Positions 40,767-50,004 of a stretch of DNA of 64,000 nt are shown piece after piece. The stretch is from the NCBI RefSeq assembly GCF_014202475.1, contig NZ_JACHGV010000013.1:1-64000 (forward strand), given 5' to 3'. Both the position numbers and the translations under genes were made by a program. Origin of the DNA: Streptomyces paradoxus. Lineage in GTDB: Bacteria > Actinomycetota > Actinomycetes > Streptomycetales > Streptomycetaceae. Numbering within the stretch: the first letter of the stretch is position 1; each line of letters begins with the position of its first letter. The notes under the pieces are model-generated. The model saw only the letters and a program-made list of their open reading frames with translations. It did not search any database and was not told the origin of the DNA.

Positions 40767-41573
40767 TTGCAGTTCCGCCAACAGGCCCTCGCCAAGCTCC
40801 AGTCACCGGAAGAACTCGACCTGCCGGTGCGCTTCGCCCGCCCGCAGGGCTGGCTCGTGCTCTCGGTGACGGTGGTCGCGATGGCCGCCGCCTCGGTGTG
40901 GGCCGTGACCGGCTCGGTGACCTCCACCGTCAGCGCACCCGCCATCATCACGCACGGGCAGGGCAGTTACGTGCTGCAGAGCCCCGTCGCGGGCCAGGTC
41001 ACCGCGGTGCTCGCCAAGCAGGGACAGCAGGTGCCCGCCGGCTCCCCCGTGCTCAAGGTCCGTACGGGCAAAGGAGAAGCGGTCGTCCGTGCGCTCGACG
41101 CGGGCCGTGTCTCCGCGCTCGCCGCGACCGTCGGGCAGATCATCCAGACCGGCGCGAACGTCGCCGCCGTCGAGAAGGTCGCCCGTGCCGGGGACCCGCT
41201 CTACGCGACCGTGTACGTCCCCGCCGAGAACGCCGCCTCGATCCCCGACGACGCGGCCGTGGACCTGACCGTGCAGTCGGTGCCGACCCAGGAGTACGGC
41301 GTGCTGCGCGGCCATGTGAAGTCGGTGGACCGCTCGGCACAGTCCCCGCAGCAGATCGCCGCGTTCCTCGGGGACAGCCAGCTGGGCGAGCAGTTCACGA
41401 AGAAGGGCAGACCGGTGGCCGTGACGGTCCGGCTGGACAAGTCCTCCGCCACGAAGAGCGGCTACACGTGGTCCTCCGCGGACGGGCCCCCCTACAAGCT
41501 GACCTCGATGACGCTGGCCTCCGGTTCGATCCGGCTGTCCGACCAGCGCCCCGTCGACTGGCTGCTGCCATGA
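40767..41573 (+). CDS. HlyD-like export adaptor of the peptide locus
   Basis: A 268-residue membrane-fusion-type protein. One transmembrane helix (about 30-50, LVLSVTVVAMAAASVWAV) is followed by an extracellular biotinyl-lipoyl-like hairpin (VLQSPVAGQVTAVLAKQGQQVPAGSPVLKV) and a beta-barrel region. In NHLM/NHLP export systems such adaptors work with the two ABC proteins that follow here. The TTG at 40767 follows GAGGGA. The gene overlaps the peptidase transporter by 4 nt (ATGA). Confidence 0.85.
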   Translation: MQFRQQALAKLQSPEELDLPVRFARPQGWLVLSVTVVAMAAASVWAVTGSVTSTVSAPAIITHGQGSYVLQSPVAGQVTAVLAKQGQQVPAGSPVLKVRTGKGEAVVRALDAGRVSALAATVGQIIQTGANVAAVEKVARAGDPLYATVYVPAENAASIPDDAAVDLTVQSVPTQEYGVLRGHVKSVDRSAQSPQQIAAFLGDSQLGEQFTKKGRPVAVTVRLDKSSATKSGYTWSSADGPPYKLTSMTLASGSIRLSDQRPVDWLLP

Positions 41574-43795
41574 GCGCGACCGCACAGGAACCCCGGAGCA
41601 GGCGCCGGGCCGCCCCGCCCAAGCGCAAGGTGCCCAAGGCCCGGGCGAAGACCGTCCGCACGCCCACCGTGCTCCAGATGGAGGCCGTCGAGTGCGGCGC
41701 CGCCTCGCTGGCGATGGTGCTCGGGCACTACGGCAAGCACGTCCCGCTGGAGGAGCTGCGCATCGCCTGCGGTGTCTCCCGGGACGGCTCGCGCGCCAGC
41801 AACCTCCTGAAGGCGGCCCGCTCTTACGGCCTGACCGCCAAAGGCATGCAGATGGACCTGGCCGCCCTGGCCGAGGTGACGTCGCCGGCCATCCTGTTCT
41901 GGGAGTTCAACCACTACGTCGTCTACGACGGCATGGGCCGGCGCTTCGGCCGCCGGGGCGTCTACATCAACGACCCCGGCAAGGGCCGCCGGTTCATCCC
42001 CATGGAGGACTTCGACGGCAGCTTCACCGGTGTCGTGCTGGTGATGGAGCCCGGCGAGGACTTCGCCCGGGGTGGCCGCAAGCCCGGTGTCCTGGGCGCC
42101 ATGCCGGCCAGGCTGCGCGGCACGGCGGGCACGATGCCCGCGGCGGTGCTGGCGAGTCTGCTGCTGGTGGCGGTCGGCGCCGCGGTGCCCGCGCTGAGCC
42201 GCACGTACATCGACGAGTTCCTCATCGGCAACCAGACCTCGCTGCTGGACGTGCTGTTCCCGTCGATGGCGGCGTGCGTGCTGCTCACGGTGGTGCTGAC
42301 CTGGCTCCAGCAGGCCAATCTGCTGCGCGGCCGCATCATCTCCTCCACCCTGTCCAGCGCCCGCTTCCTGCGGCACCTGCTGCGGCTGCCGGTGACGTTC
42401 TTCTCCCAGCGCAGCCCGGCCGACCTGGTACAGCGCCTGCAGTCCAACGACGCGGTCTCCGAGACCCTGTCCCGCGACCTCGCGGCGGCGGGCGTGGACG
42501 CGGTCGTGGTCGTCCTGTACGCGGTGCTGCTGTACACCTACGACCCGCAGCTCACGTTCGTGGGCATCGGCGTGGCCCTGCTGAACATCGTCGCGATGCG
42601 GGTGGTGATCCGGCTGCGGGCCACGCGCACGGCGAAGCTGCGCGCGGACACGGCCCGGCTGACCAACACCGCCTACACCGGCCTCCAGCTGATCGAGACG
42701 ATGAAGGCGACCGGCGGCGAGGACGGCTACTTCCGCAAGTGGGCCGGGCAGCACGCCACCACCCTGGAGGAGCAGCAGCGCCTCGGCGTGCCGAGCGCGT
42801 GGCTGGGCGTGGTCGCGCCGACGCTCGCCACCCTCAACAGCGGGCTGATCCTGTGGATCGGCGGCATGCGGGCGGTCGAGGGGCACATCTCGGTCGGTCT
42901 GCTGGTCGCCTTCCAGGCGCTGGTCGCCCGGTTCACGGCCCCGCTGACCCGGCTGAACGGTGTCGCGGGCCGTATCCAGGACTTCGCGGCGGACGTGGCC
43001 CGGCTGAAGGACGTCGAGAACTTCAAGGCGGACCCGCTCTACGGCCGGCCCGGCGCGAGCGAGTCCACGCGCCGCCTGCAGGGCCATGTCGAGCTGGAGA
43101 ACATCATGTTCGGCTACAGCCCGCTCGACAAACCCCTGCTCAGCGGCTTCGACCTGACGGTCGGTCCCGGGCAGCAGGTCGCCCTGGTCGGCGGTTCGGG
43201 CAGCGGCAAGTCCACGGTGTCCCGGATGATCTCCGGGCTGTACGCGCCGTGGGAGGGCGTGATCCGTATCGACGGGCAGCGCATCGAGGACATCCCGCGC
43301 GGGGCGCTGGCCGCCTCGGTCTCCTTCGTCGACCAGGAGGTGTTCCTCTTCGAGGGCACGGTCCGGGACAACGTGGCGCTGTGGGACCCGTCGATCCCCG
43401 ACGACGCGGTGGAGGACGCGCTGCGCGACGCCGCGCTGTACGACGTGATCACGCGCCGCCCGGGCGGCATCCACAGCAGGGTGGAGCAGGACGGCCGCAA
43501 CTTCTCCGGCGGGCAGCGCCAGCGTCTGGAGATCGCGCGGGCGCTGGTGCGCCGCCCGAGCATCCTGGTGCTCGACGAGGTGACGAGCGCGCTGGACGCG
43601 GAGACCGAGCAGGTCGTGATGGACAACCTGCGCCGGCGCGGCTGCGCCTGCGTGGTGATCGCGCACCGGCTCAGCACGGTGCGCGACAGCGACGAGATCG
43701 TCGTCCTGCAGCACGGCACGGTCGTGGAGCGGGGACGGCACGAGGACCTGGTGGCGCGTGACGGCGCGTACGCGGCACTGGTCAGGGAGCGGTGA
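41570..43795 (+). CDS. Peptidase C39-containing ABC transporter (NHLM/NHLP type)
   Basis: A 741-residue bacteriocin-type exporter. The C39 peptidase (about 25-165) is intact: the catalytic Cys is in QMEAVECGAASLAMVLGHYG, His in FWEFNHYVVYDG and Asp in YINDPGKG. Six membrane helices follow (190-480). The ATPase has Walker A GGSGSGKS, signature NFSGGQRQRLEIARAL and Walker B ILVLDEVTSALD. It should cut the Gly-Gly leader of the 71-residue precursor and export the core. Its start overlaps the adaptor stop, and the next gene begins 1 nt after its stop. Confidence 0.94.
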   Translation: MSATAQEPRSRRRAAPPKRKVPKARAKTVRTPTVLQMEAVECGAASLAMVLGHYGKHVPLEELRIACGVSRDGSRASNLLKAARSYGLTAKGMQMDLAALAEVTSPAILFWEFNHYVVYDGMGRRFGRRGVYINDPGKGRRFIPMEDFDGSFTGVVLVMEPGEDFARGGRKPGVLGAMPARLRGTAGTMPAAVLASLLLVAVGAAVPALSRTYIDEFLIGNQTSLLDVLFPSMAACVLLTVVLTWLQQANLLRGRIISSTLSSARFLRHLLRLPVTFFSQRSPADLVQRLQSNDAVSETLSRDLAAAGVDAVVVVLYAVLLYTYDPQLTFVGIGVALLNIVAMRVVIRLRATRTAKLRADTARLTNTAYTGLQLIETMKATGGEDGYFRKWAGQHATTLEEQQRLGVPSAWLGVVAPTLATLNSGLILWIGGMRAVEGHISVGLLVAFQALVARFTAPLTRLNGVAGRIQDFAADVARLKDVENFKADPLYGRPGASESTRRLQGHVELENIMFGYSPLDKPLLSGFDLTVGPGQQVALVGGSGSGKSTVSRMISGLYAPWEGVIRIDGQRIEDIPRGALAASVSFVDQEVFLFEGTVRDNVALWDPSIPDDAVEDALRDAALYDVITRRPGGIHSRVEQDGRNFSGGQRQRLEIARALVRRPSILVLDEVTSALDAETEQVVMDNLRRRGCACVVIAHRLSTVRDSDEIVVLQHGTVVERGRHEDLVARDGAYAALVRER

Positions 43796-43796
43796 G

Positions 43797-46622
43797 ATGA
43801 CGGCCGTTCACGAAGGGTACGACGGCGACCTGGTGCTGGGCGCCTTCGGGCAGATGGGCTCGCGCATCGACTGCGCCGGGTTCAGCCGTCTCGACCTCGA
43901 AGGCCCGCAGGTGCTGTGGCTGGTCGCCTCCGGCGCCGTGGACCTGTTCGCCGTCGATGCCGGGCAGCAGGGCCACTGGCACCACCTGGGCCGCCTGGAG
44001 GCGGGGTCGCTGGTGCTCGGCCCGGTGCCGGGCCCGCAGCACACCCTGGTGGCCCGTCCGCTGCGCGACTGCGTGGTGCACCGCATCGGCCTGCGCGAGC
44101 TGTACCAGCCGGCGAACACCGCGACCTGGTCCTACGACGAGTACGGCAACCCGCAGTACGTGCCGCCGACGACGAGTCCGCTGGAGTACGCGCTCGCCCT
44201 CGGGGTCGGCCGCAGCCTGTCCATCCTCTTCCAGGCGCCGATGGCCACCGAGCGGGCCGCGGCCCCCACCGACGACGACGTGTTCTGGATGCAGGTGCCG
44301 CCGGGCAGTGTGCAGTACGGCTCGCTGTACGGCGCGGAGGCCGCGGCCGACCTGCTGATGGACCCCGCGCTGTGGCAGTCCATGGTCGACCAGCAGTACC
44401 GGCTGCTGACCACGCTCGACCGCTGGATCGAGCAGCTGGAACGCACCCACGAGACGCGCACGGCCGAGGGCATCAAGGCCGGTGAGGCGGTACGCGCCCA
44501 GGCCGACCAGACGCTGCTCGCCTCCATCGGCAAGCGCTCCTCGAAGCGCACCACCGCGGCCGATGCGGACGCCACGTACGCGGCCTGCAAGCTGGTCGGG
44601 CAGGCCGCCGGGATCCGGATCACCGAGCCGACCCAGAAGGGCACCGGCGGCGACCGCCTCGACCCGGTCGAGCAGGTCGCCCTCGCCTCCCGTGTCCGGA
44701 CCCGGGCCGTACGGCTCGACGGCCGCTGGTGGCGGGACGACGTGGGGCCGCTGGTCGGCCAGCGGGCCCTGTCGGGCGCGCCGGTGGCGCTGCTGTGGCG
44801 GCGCGGCGGCTATGTCGCGGTGCATCCGTCGACCGGCCGGGAGACGCCGATCGAGAAGGCCAACGCCGACGAGTTCGAGCCGCGCGCGGTGATGTTCTAC
44901 CGCCCGCTGCCGGAGCGGGGGCTCAGTCCGCTGAGGCTGCTGCGGTTCTGCATGCAGGGCATGCGCGGCGATCTGACGGGCCTGCTGCTCAGCGGTCTGG
45001 TCACGGTGGCGATCGGCGCGTTGGTGCCCGTCGCGACCGGCAAGGTGCTGGGCGAGTTCGTGCCGAAGGCGCAGACGGACCTGATCGTGCAGGTGTGCCT
45101 CGCGGTGATGCTGAGCAGCGTGGTGGCGGCGGCCTTCATGCTGTTGCAGAACCTGACCATCCTGCGGATCGAGGGCCGGATCGAGGCCACGCTCCAGCCG
45201 GCGGTGTGGGACCGGCTGCTGAGGCTCCCGACGAGGTTCTTCACCGAGCGCTCCACCGGCGAGCTGGCCAGCGCGGCCATGGGCATCAGCTCGATCCGCC
45301 GGCTGCTGGCGGGAGTCGGGCCGACGGTGGCCCAGTCGGTCACGGTCGGCGCGATGAACCTGGGGCTGCTGCTCTGGTACAGCGTGCCGATGGCGATGGC
45401 CGCGATCGGCATGCTCGTCGTCATCGCGGCGGTGTTCCTGGGGCTCGGGCTGTGGCAGGTGCGCTGGCAGCGGCGTCTGGTGGTGCTCTCCAACAAGCTG
45501 AACAACCAGGCGTTCCAGACGCTGCGGGGGCTGCCCAAGCTGCGGGTGGCCGCCGCCGAGAACTACGCGTACGCCGCGTGGGCGTCGGAGTTCGCGCGCA
45601 GCCGTGAGCTCCAGCAGAAGGTCGGCCGCATCAAGAACCTCACGGCGGTGCTGGGCGCGGTGTACCTGCCGCTGTGCACCCTGCTGATGTTCATGCTGCT
45701 GGCGGGTCCGGCCCGCGGCTCGATGTCGGCGGCGGCGTTCCTCACCTTCAACACCTCGGTGACGATGGTGCTGACCTCCGTCACCCAGCTGACCGGCGCG
45801 TTCGTCTCGGCGGTGGCCGCGCTGCCGCTGTTCGAGGAGATCAAGCCGGTGCTGGACGCGACGCCGGAGGTGCGCACGGCGAGCACCCGGCCCGGTCCGC
45901 TGACCGGGGCGATCGAGGCACGGCGGGTGTCCTTCCGCTACGCGGACGACGGTCCGCTGGTCCTGGACGACGTGTCGTTCGAGGTGCGGCCGGGCGAGTT
46001 CGTCGCGGTCGTCGGCCCGAGCGGCTGCGGGAAGTCGACCCTGCTGCGGCTGCTGATCGGTTTCGACCGGCCCGTGTCGGGCAGCGTGCTCTACGACGGG
46101 CAGGACCTGGCGGCCCTGGACCAGTCCGCGGTGCGCCGCCAGTGCGGTGTGGTGCTCCAGCACGCCCAGCCGTTCAGCGGCTCGATCCTGGACGTCATCT
46201 GCGGCACCGAGCCGTACACGCCGGAGGAGGCGATGGCCGCCGCCGAGATGGCCGGTCTCGCCGAGGACATCAAGCGGATGCCGATGGGGCTGCACACCAT
46301 CGTGGCGGGCAGCGGAGCCGTCTCCGGGGGCCAGCGCCAGCGGTTGATGATCGCCCAGGCGCTGATCCGCCGGCCGCGCATCCTCTTCTTCGACGAGGCG
46401 ACCAGCGCGCTCGACAACGAGACGCAGCGCACGGTCATCGAGAGCACCAAGGCTCTCAACGCCACCCGGGTCGTCATCGCGCACCGGCTGTCGACCGTGA
46501 TGGACGCCGACCGGGTCGTGGTGATGGAGGACGGCAAGGTCATCCAGCAGGGCCCGCCCGCCCAGCTGCTCGCCGACACGAACGGCCGGCTGCACGAGCT
46601 CGTGCGGCGCCAGATGGCGTGA
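43797..46622 (+). CDS. NHLP-type peptide export ABC transporter permease/ATPase
   Basis: A 941-residue transporter. Its first 390 residues form an N-terminal domain that starts like a cyclic-nucleotide-binding fold and replaces the peptidase, as in the second ABC protein of NHLM/NHLP systems. Membrane helices span about 400-680. The ATPase has Walker A GPSGCGKS, signature AVSGGQRQRLMIAQAL and Walker B ILFFDEATSALD, all intact. It pairs with the peptidase-bearing transporter. ATG at 43797 follows one nucleotide after the previous stop. Confidence 0.92.
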   Translation: MTAVHEGYDGDLVLGAFGQMGSRIDCAGFSRLDLEGPQVLWLVASGAVDLFAVDAGQQGHWHHLGRLEAGSLVLGPVPGPQHTLVARPLRDCVVHRIGLRELYQPANTATWSYDEYGNPQYVPPTTSPLEYALALGVGRSLSILFQAPMATERAAAPTDDDVFWMQVPPGSVQYGSLYGAEAAADLLMDPALWQSMVDQQYRLLTTLDRWIEQLERTHETRTAEGIKAGEAVRAQADQTLLASIGKRSSKRTTAADADATYAACKLVGQAAGIRITEPTQKGTGGDRLDPVEQVALASRVRTRAVRLDGRWWRDDVGPLVGQRALSGAPVALLWRRGGYVAVHPSTGRETPIEKANADEFEPRAVMFYRPLPERGLSPLRLLRFCMQGMRGDLTGLLLSGLVTVAIGALVPVATGKVLGEFVPKAQTDLIVQVCLAVMLSSVVAAAFMLLQNLTILRIEGRIEATLQPAVWDRLLRLPTRFFTERSTGELASAAMGISSIRRLLAGVGPTVAQSVTVGAMNLGLLLWYSVPMAMAAIGMLVVIAAVFLGLGLWQVRWQRRLVVLSNKLNNQAFQTLRGLPKLRVAAAENYAYAAWASEFARSRELQQKVGRIKNLTAVLGAVYLPLCTLLMFMLLAGPARGSMSAAAFLTFNTSVTMVLTSVTQLTGAFVSAVAALPLFEEIKPVLDATPEVRTASTRPGPLTGAIEARRVSFRYADDGPLVLDDVSFEVRPGEFVAVVGPSGCGKSTLLRLLIGFDRPVSGSVLYDGQDLAALDQSAVRRQCGVVLQHAQPFSGSILDVICGTEPYTPEEAMAAAEMAGLAEDIKRMPMGLHTIVAGSGAVSGGQRQRLMIAQALIRRPRILFFDEATSALDNETQRTVIESTKALNATRVVIAHRLSTVMDADRVVVMEDGKVIQQGPPAQLLADTNGRLHELVRRQMA

Positions 46623-46639
46623 CGTAGCGCACTTCCCCA

Positions 46640-46675
46640 CAGTCCCAGCGAAACGTTGCCGTTTCGCTGGGACTG
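46640..46675 (+). terminator. Terminator of the peptide-export operon
   Basis: CAGTCCCAGCGAAAC pairs perfectly with GTTTCGCTGGGACTG around GTTGCC, 18 nt after the last stop. The homology of the MFS remnant begins right at its right end. Confidence 0.9.
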
Positions 46676-46676
46676 C

Positions 46677-46817
46677 CAGGCCACGCTGGAGAGCTACACC
46701 ACCGCCTTCTGGTGGTCGGCCGGGTTCTTCGCCGCCGGTGCGCTGATCACCCTGGTCCTGCACCGGCGCGGGGTGCCGGAGCAGGACGCCGAGGCGGCCC
46801 CGGTCGTGCACATGTGA
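46677..46817 (+). pseudogene. C-terminal remnant of an MFS (DHA2-like) efflux transporter
   Basis: The frame ending at TGA 46815-46817 reads ATLESYTTAFWWSAGFF then AAGALITLVLHRRGVPEQD and ends APVVHM. This is the last transmembrane helix and tail of a DHA2-type drug exporter. There is no start codon, and upstream it runs into the terminator hairpin. The other 13 helices are gone, so this is a deletion or insertion scar. Confidence 0.72.
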
Positions 46818-46946
46818 CGGGGCGGTAGAGGCCGGGGCCGTCGTGCGCGGGGACACGGTGGCCCCTTGTCCCGCCCGGTGGCGCGTCCTCGCCGGTCCGC
46901 GGCGTGCGATCTGTTGGCCCGCCCCGTAAACGGGTACCCACCGCCC

Positions 46947-47954
46947 ATGCGAATCAGCGTGGTGGATGTGGGATCGAACACGGTCAGACTGGTGGTCGCG
47001 GACGCGGCGGACGGGGTGCCCCTGCCCGTCCACACCGCCAAGTGGCGACTCAGGCTGTCCGAGCAGGTCCCACCGGGGGGAGCCGTCCCGGAGCGGGCCG
47101 TGAACCAACTCGTCGACGCGGTCGCCGAGGCGAGCAGAACCGCCACCCGGTGGGGTGCGGCGGGCCCGCTGGCCTTCGCGACCGCCGTGGTGCGCAACGC
47201 GCCGAACCGGCACGAGGTACTGCGCACCGTCCGCGCCCGTACGGGCGTCGACCTGTGCACCCTGCCGGGCGAGGTCGAGGCCGAACTGACGTTTCTCGGG
47301 GCCCGGCGCTGGATGGGCTGGCGGTCGGGGCCGCTCGCCCTGCTCGACATCGGCGGCGGCACCCTCGAAGTCGCCTTCGGACGCGGCCGGTTGCCCGATT
47401 TCGTGGCGTCCTTGCCGCTGGGCGCGCGGCGGCTGACGCACGAGTTCTTCGCGGACGAGGACCCTCCGTCGCCGGAGCGGGTGCGGGCGCTGCGCCGCAA
47501 GGTCCGCCACCAGCTGCGGGACGTCGCGGCGCGGATCCGCTGGGAGGGCCCGCGCACCGCGGTCGCCACCTCCCGCACCTTCCAGCAGCTGGGGCGGCTG
47601 TGCGGCGCGGCGCCCGGACGCCACGGCCCGTTCGTGGACCGGCAGATGCACCGCTCCGAACTGCGGGCGGCGATCACCCGGCTGGCCGCCCTGCCCGCCG
47701 CCGAACGCGCCCACCTGCCCGGCATCTCCGCACCGCGCGCCGCGCAGAGCCTGGCGGGAGCGGTGGTCGGGCACACCGCCCTGAAGCTGACCGGCATCAA
47801 GGCCGTCACGGTCTGCCCCTGGGCGATCCGCGAGGGGGTGCTGCTGCGCCACATCGAGGACGGTCCCTCGTGGTGGGCCGAGGTCGCCCGCCACAGCGCG
47901 GAGGCCGCCCCTCCCGACCCGGTGCCGCTGCGCATCGCCGCGGCCTCCGGCTGA
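46947..47954 (+). CDS. Ppx/GppA phosphatase family protein
   Basis: A 335-residue member of the exopolyphosphatase / pppGpp phosphohydrolase family with an actin-like fold. The phosphate-1 motif is RISVVDVGSNTVRLVVADA at the N terminus, and the second glycine-rich loop is ALLDIGGGTLEVAFG near 130. Family members cleave polyphosphate or pppGpp; this is the short form lacking the HD-type C-terminal domain. ATG at 46947 was preferred over an upstream start at 46866 because the family motif begins there. A small acidic protein follows 35 nt downstream. Confidence 0.88.
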   Translation: MRISVVDVGSNTVRLVVADAADGVPLPVHTAKWRLRLSEQVPPGGAVPERAVNQLVDAVAEASRTATRWGAAGPLAFATAVVRNAPNRHEVLRTVRARTGVDLCTLPGEVEAELTFLGARRWMGWRSGPLALLDIGGGTLEVAFGRGRLPDFVASLPLGARRLTHEFFADEDPPSPERVRALRRKVRHQLRDVAARIRWEGPRTAVATSRTFQQLGRLCGAAPGRHGPFVDRQMHRSELRAAITRLAALPAAERAHLPGISAPRAAQSLAGAVVGHTALKLTGIKAVTVCPWAIREGVLLRHIEDGPSWWAEVARHSAEAAPPDPVPLRIAAASG

Positions 47955-47989
47955 CCGTCCAGGACGTACCGAACAGGAAGGAGACCCCC

Positions 47990-48190
47990 GTGTCCCAGCA
48001 CAAGGACCACGACCGGGACGAGAACCACCACGGCAAGCCGCCCGAGACGGCCCTGGAGGAGGTGCTGCGGGAGGTCGAGGACGCCGAGAACCGCACCCGG
48101 GACTCCGCCGGCCGGCCCCGCCACCGGGGCGAGGCGGGAGAGGCCGTCACCCCCAACACACGCGCCCAGGAGGAGTCCGAAGGGGACTGA
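47990..48190 (+). CDS. Small highly charged hypothetical protein
   Basis: A 66-residue hydrophilic protein starting at GTG 47990 after GAAGGAG. It is rich in His, Asp, Glu and Arg (SQHKDHDRDENHHGKPPE, ALEEVLREVEDAENRTRD) and probably disordered or helical. It has no signal or membrane segment. Its place 35 nt after the Ppx/GppA gene suggests co-transcription. I do not recognise a family. Confidence 0.7.
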   Translation: MSQHKDHDRDENHHGKPPETALEEVLREVEDAENRTRDSAGRPRHRGEAGEAVTPNTRAQEESEGD

Positions 48191-48318
48191 CGGGAGCCGG
48201 ACGGGCCCGGGCTCCCGGGGCCCGCCCCACACCGAGCAGGTTCGCAGCCATGGCCGTCGCTCCCGGCGGGAGGTCACGCGGCGGGTGACCCCGGTCGCCG
48301 GGCGGGTACCCGGCGCGC

Positions 48319-49326
48319 ATGGAGCACGAAGGACCACGACTGCCCGCCCCGCGCGGCCCGCTGAGCAGGGGCGTCGACGCCCATCTGCGCGGCGCGGGCC
48401 GCCTGCCCCGCCTGGAGGACGTCGCCCGCGCCGAGGTGTACGGCGAAGACCTCCAGCTCGCCCTGTACCTGTGCTACGAGCTGCACTACCGCGGCTTCGA
48501 GGGCGTCCCCGCCGAGCGTGAGTGGGACCCCGGCCTGCTGCGCGTCCGCGCGGCCATGGAGCAGCGCTTCCTGTCCGCGCTGCGCACCGACGCGCATGTC
48601 CACGACAGCGTGGACGAGGCACTGGCCGGGCTGCTGGTGGAGCCCGTCGAGGGCACCGGCGTCAGCCACTTCCTGCGTGACGAGGGCGAGCTGTGGCAGG
48701 TGCGCGAGTACGCGGCCCAGCGCTCCCTCTACCACCTCAAGGAGGCGGACCCGCACGCCTGGGTGCTGCCGCGGTTGTGGGGCCGGGCGAAGGCGGCGAT
48801 GGCGGCGGTCGAGTTCGACGAATGGGGCGGCGGCCGCGCCGACCGCGTGCACGCCTCCCTGTTCGCCGACCTGATGACGGACCTGGGCCTGGACCCCACG
48901 TACGGCCGTTACCTCGACGCGGCGTCCGCCGAGGCCCTGGTCACCGTGAACATGATGTCCCTCTTCGGTCTGCACCGGGCGCTCAGAGGCGCCCTGGTCG
49001 GCCACTTCGCGACGGTCGAGATCACCTCCTCACCGGGGTCGCGGCGGCTCGCCGAGGCGATGCGCCGCACCGGCGCCGGGCCCGCGGCCGAGCACTTCTA
49101 CGACGAGCACGTCGAGGCCGACGCGGTCCACGAACAGGTGGTGCGCCACGACGTCATCGGCGGACTGCTGGAGCGCGAGCCGCATCTCGCCCCGGACGTC
49201 GCCTTCGGCATCGACGCCACCGAGTTCGTCGAGGAACGCTTCGGCACCCGGCTGCTCGCCGACTGGCGCGCATCACGTTCGTCACTGCGTGCACCACTTG
49301 CCCCGGAAGCAGCTCATACCTCCTGA
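48319..49326 (+). CDS. Iron-containing redox enzyme family protein (haem-oxygenase-like diiron fold)
   Basis: A 335-residue all-helical protein that resembles the haem-oxygenase-like diiron oxidase group. Candidate metal ligands are in YLCYELHYRGFEG (Glu, His near 54-56), VEFDEWGGG (near 170), and HFYDEHVEADAVHEQVV (near 255-270), with HFATVEITSS between. Members use O2 and two iron atoms for oxidations, N-oxygenations or C-C cleavage; the substrate cannot be predicted. It forms a run with the methyltransferase and CDGSH genes that follow. Confidence 0.82.
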   Translation: MEHEGPRLPAPRGPLSRGVDAHLRGAGRLPRLEDVARAEVYGEDLQLALYLCYELHYRGFEGVPAEREWDPGLLRVRAAMEQRFLSALRTDAHVHDSVDEALAGLLVEPVEGTGVSHFLRDEGELWQVREYAAQRSLYHLKEADPHAWVLPRLWGRAKAAMAAVEFDEWGGGRADRVHASLFADLMTDLGLDPTYGRYLDAASAEALVTVNMMSLFGLHRALRGALVGHFATVEITSSPGSRRLAEAMRRTGAGPAAEHFYDEHVEADAVHEQVVRHDVIGGLLEREPHLAPDVAFGIDATEFVEERFGTRLLADWRASRSSLRAPLAPEAAHTS

Positions 49327-49347
49327 TTGCCGGGGTACCCGGTGTCC

Positions 49348-50004
49348 GTGATTGCACTGGTACCCCCGGGCGTGTACGCCCCGCAGGAGGACACCGAGCT
49401 GCTGGCCGGTGCCCTGTCCGACGAGCCGCTGCCGCCGGGCGCGGAAGTCCTCGACGTGGGCACCGGCAGCGGCGCCCTGGCCCTGGAGGCCGCGCGCCGG
49501 GGCAGCCGTGTGACCGCCGTCGACGTGTCCTGGAGCGCCGTGTGGGCCGCGCGGCTGAACGCCCGTGTGGCGGGACTCCCGGTCCGCATCCTGCACGGGA
49601 ACCTCTTCGAACCCGTGCGCGACGAGATGTTCGATGTGATCCTTGCCAATCCGCCGTACGTGCCGGCGCCGGACGGTCATCGCAGGCCGCCGCGGGGCGC
49701 GGCCCGGGCCTGGGACGCGGGCGGCGACGGACGGCTGGTCGTCGACCGGATCTGCCGGCAGGCGCCAGGTCTGCTGCGACCGGGAGGGGTGCTGCTGCTC
49801 GTGCAGTCGGCGCTCAGCGGCCCGGACCTGACCGTCGGGCAGTTGCGCGCGGCCGGACTGAAAGCAGCCGTGACCCGCCGGCGCCGGATCCCGCTCGGGC
49901 CGGTGCTGCGCGGCCGGGAACGCTGGCTCCGGGAGCGGGGCCTGCTGTCCGCCGCCGATGACAAGGAAGAGCTGGTGGTCGTCCGTGCCGAACTCCCCGT
50001 CTGA
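49348..50004 (+). CDS. HemK/PrmC-like class I methyltransferase
   Basis: A 218-residue SAM-dependent methyltransferase with EVLDVGTGSGALALEAA near residue 32, VTAVDVSWSAVWAARLNA and the NPPY catalytic motif (ILANPPYVPAP near 97) used for methylating planar nitrogens or amides. The start codon is uncertain: the GTG at 49348 gives an N terminus aligned with the PPGVYAPQEDTELLA opening, while TTG 49327 and GTG 49342 are alternatives. It lies 21 nt after the diiron-type gene and overlaps the CDGSH gene by 20 nt. Confidence 0.85.
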   Translation: MIALVPPGVYAPQEDTELLAGALSDEPLPPGAEVLDVGTGSGALALEAARRGSRVTAVDVSWSAVWAARLNARVAGLPVRILHGNLFEPVRDEMFDVILANPPYVPAPDGHRRPPRGAARAWDAGGDGRLVVDRICRQAPGLLRPGGVLLLVQSALSGPDLTVGQLRAAGLKAAVTRRRRIPLGPVLRGRERWLRERGLLSAADDKEELVVVRAELPV

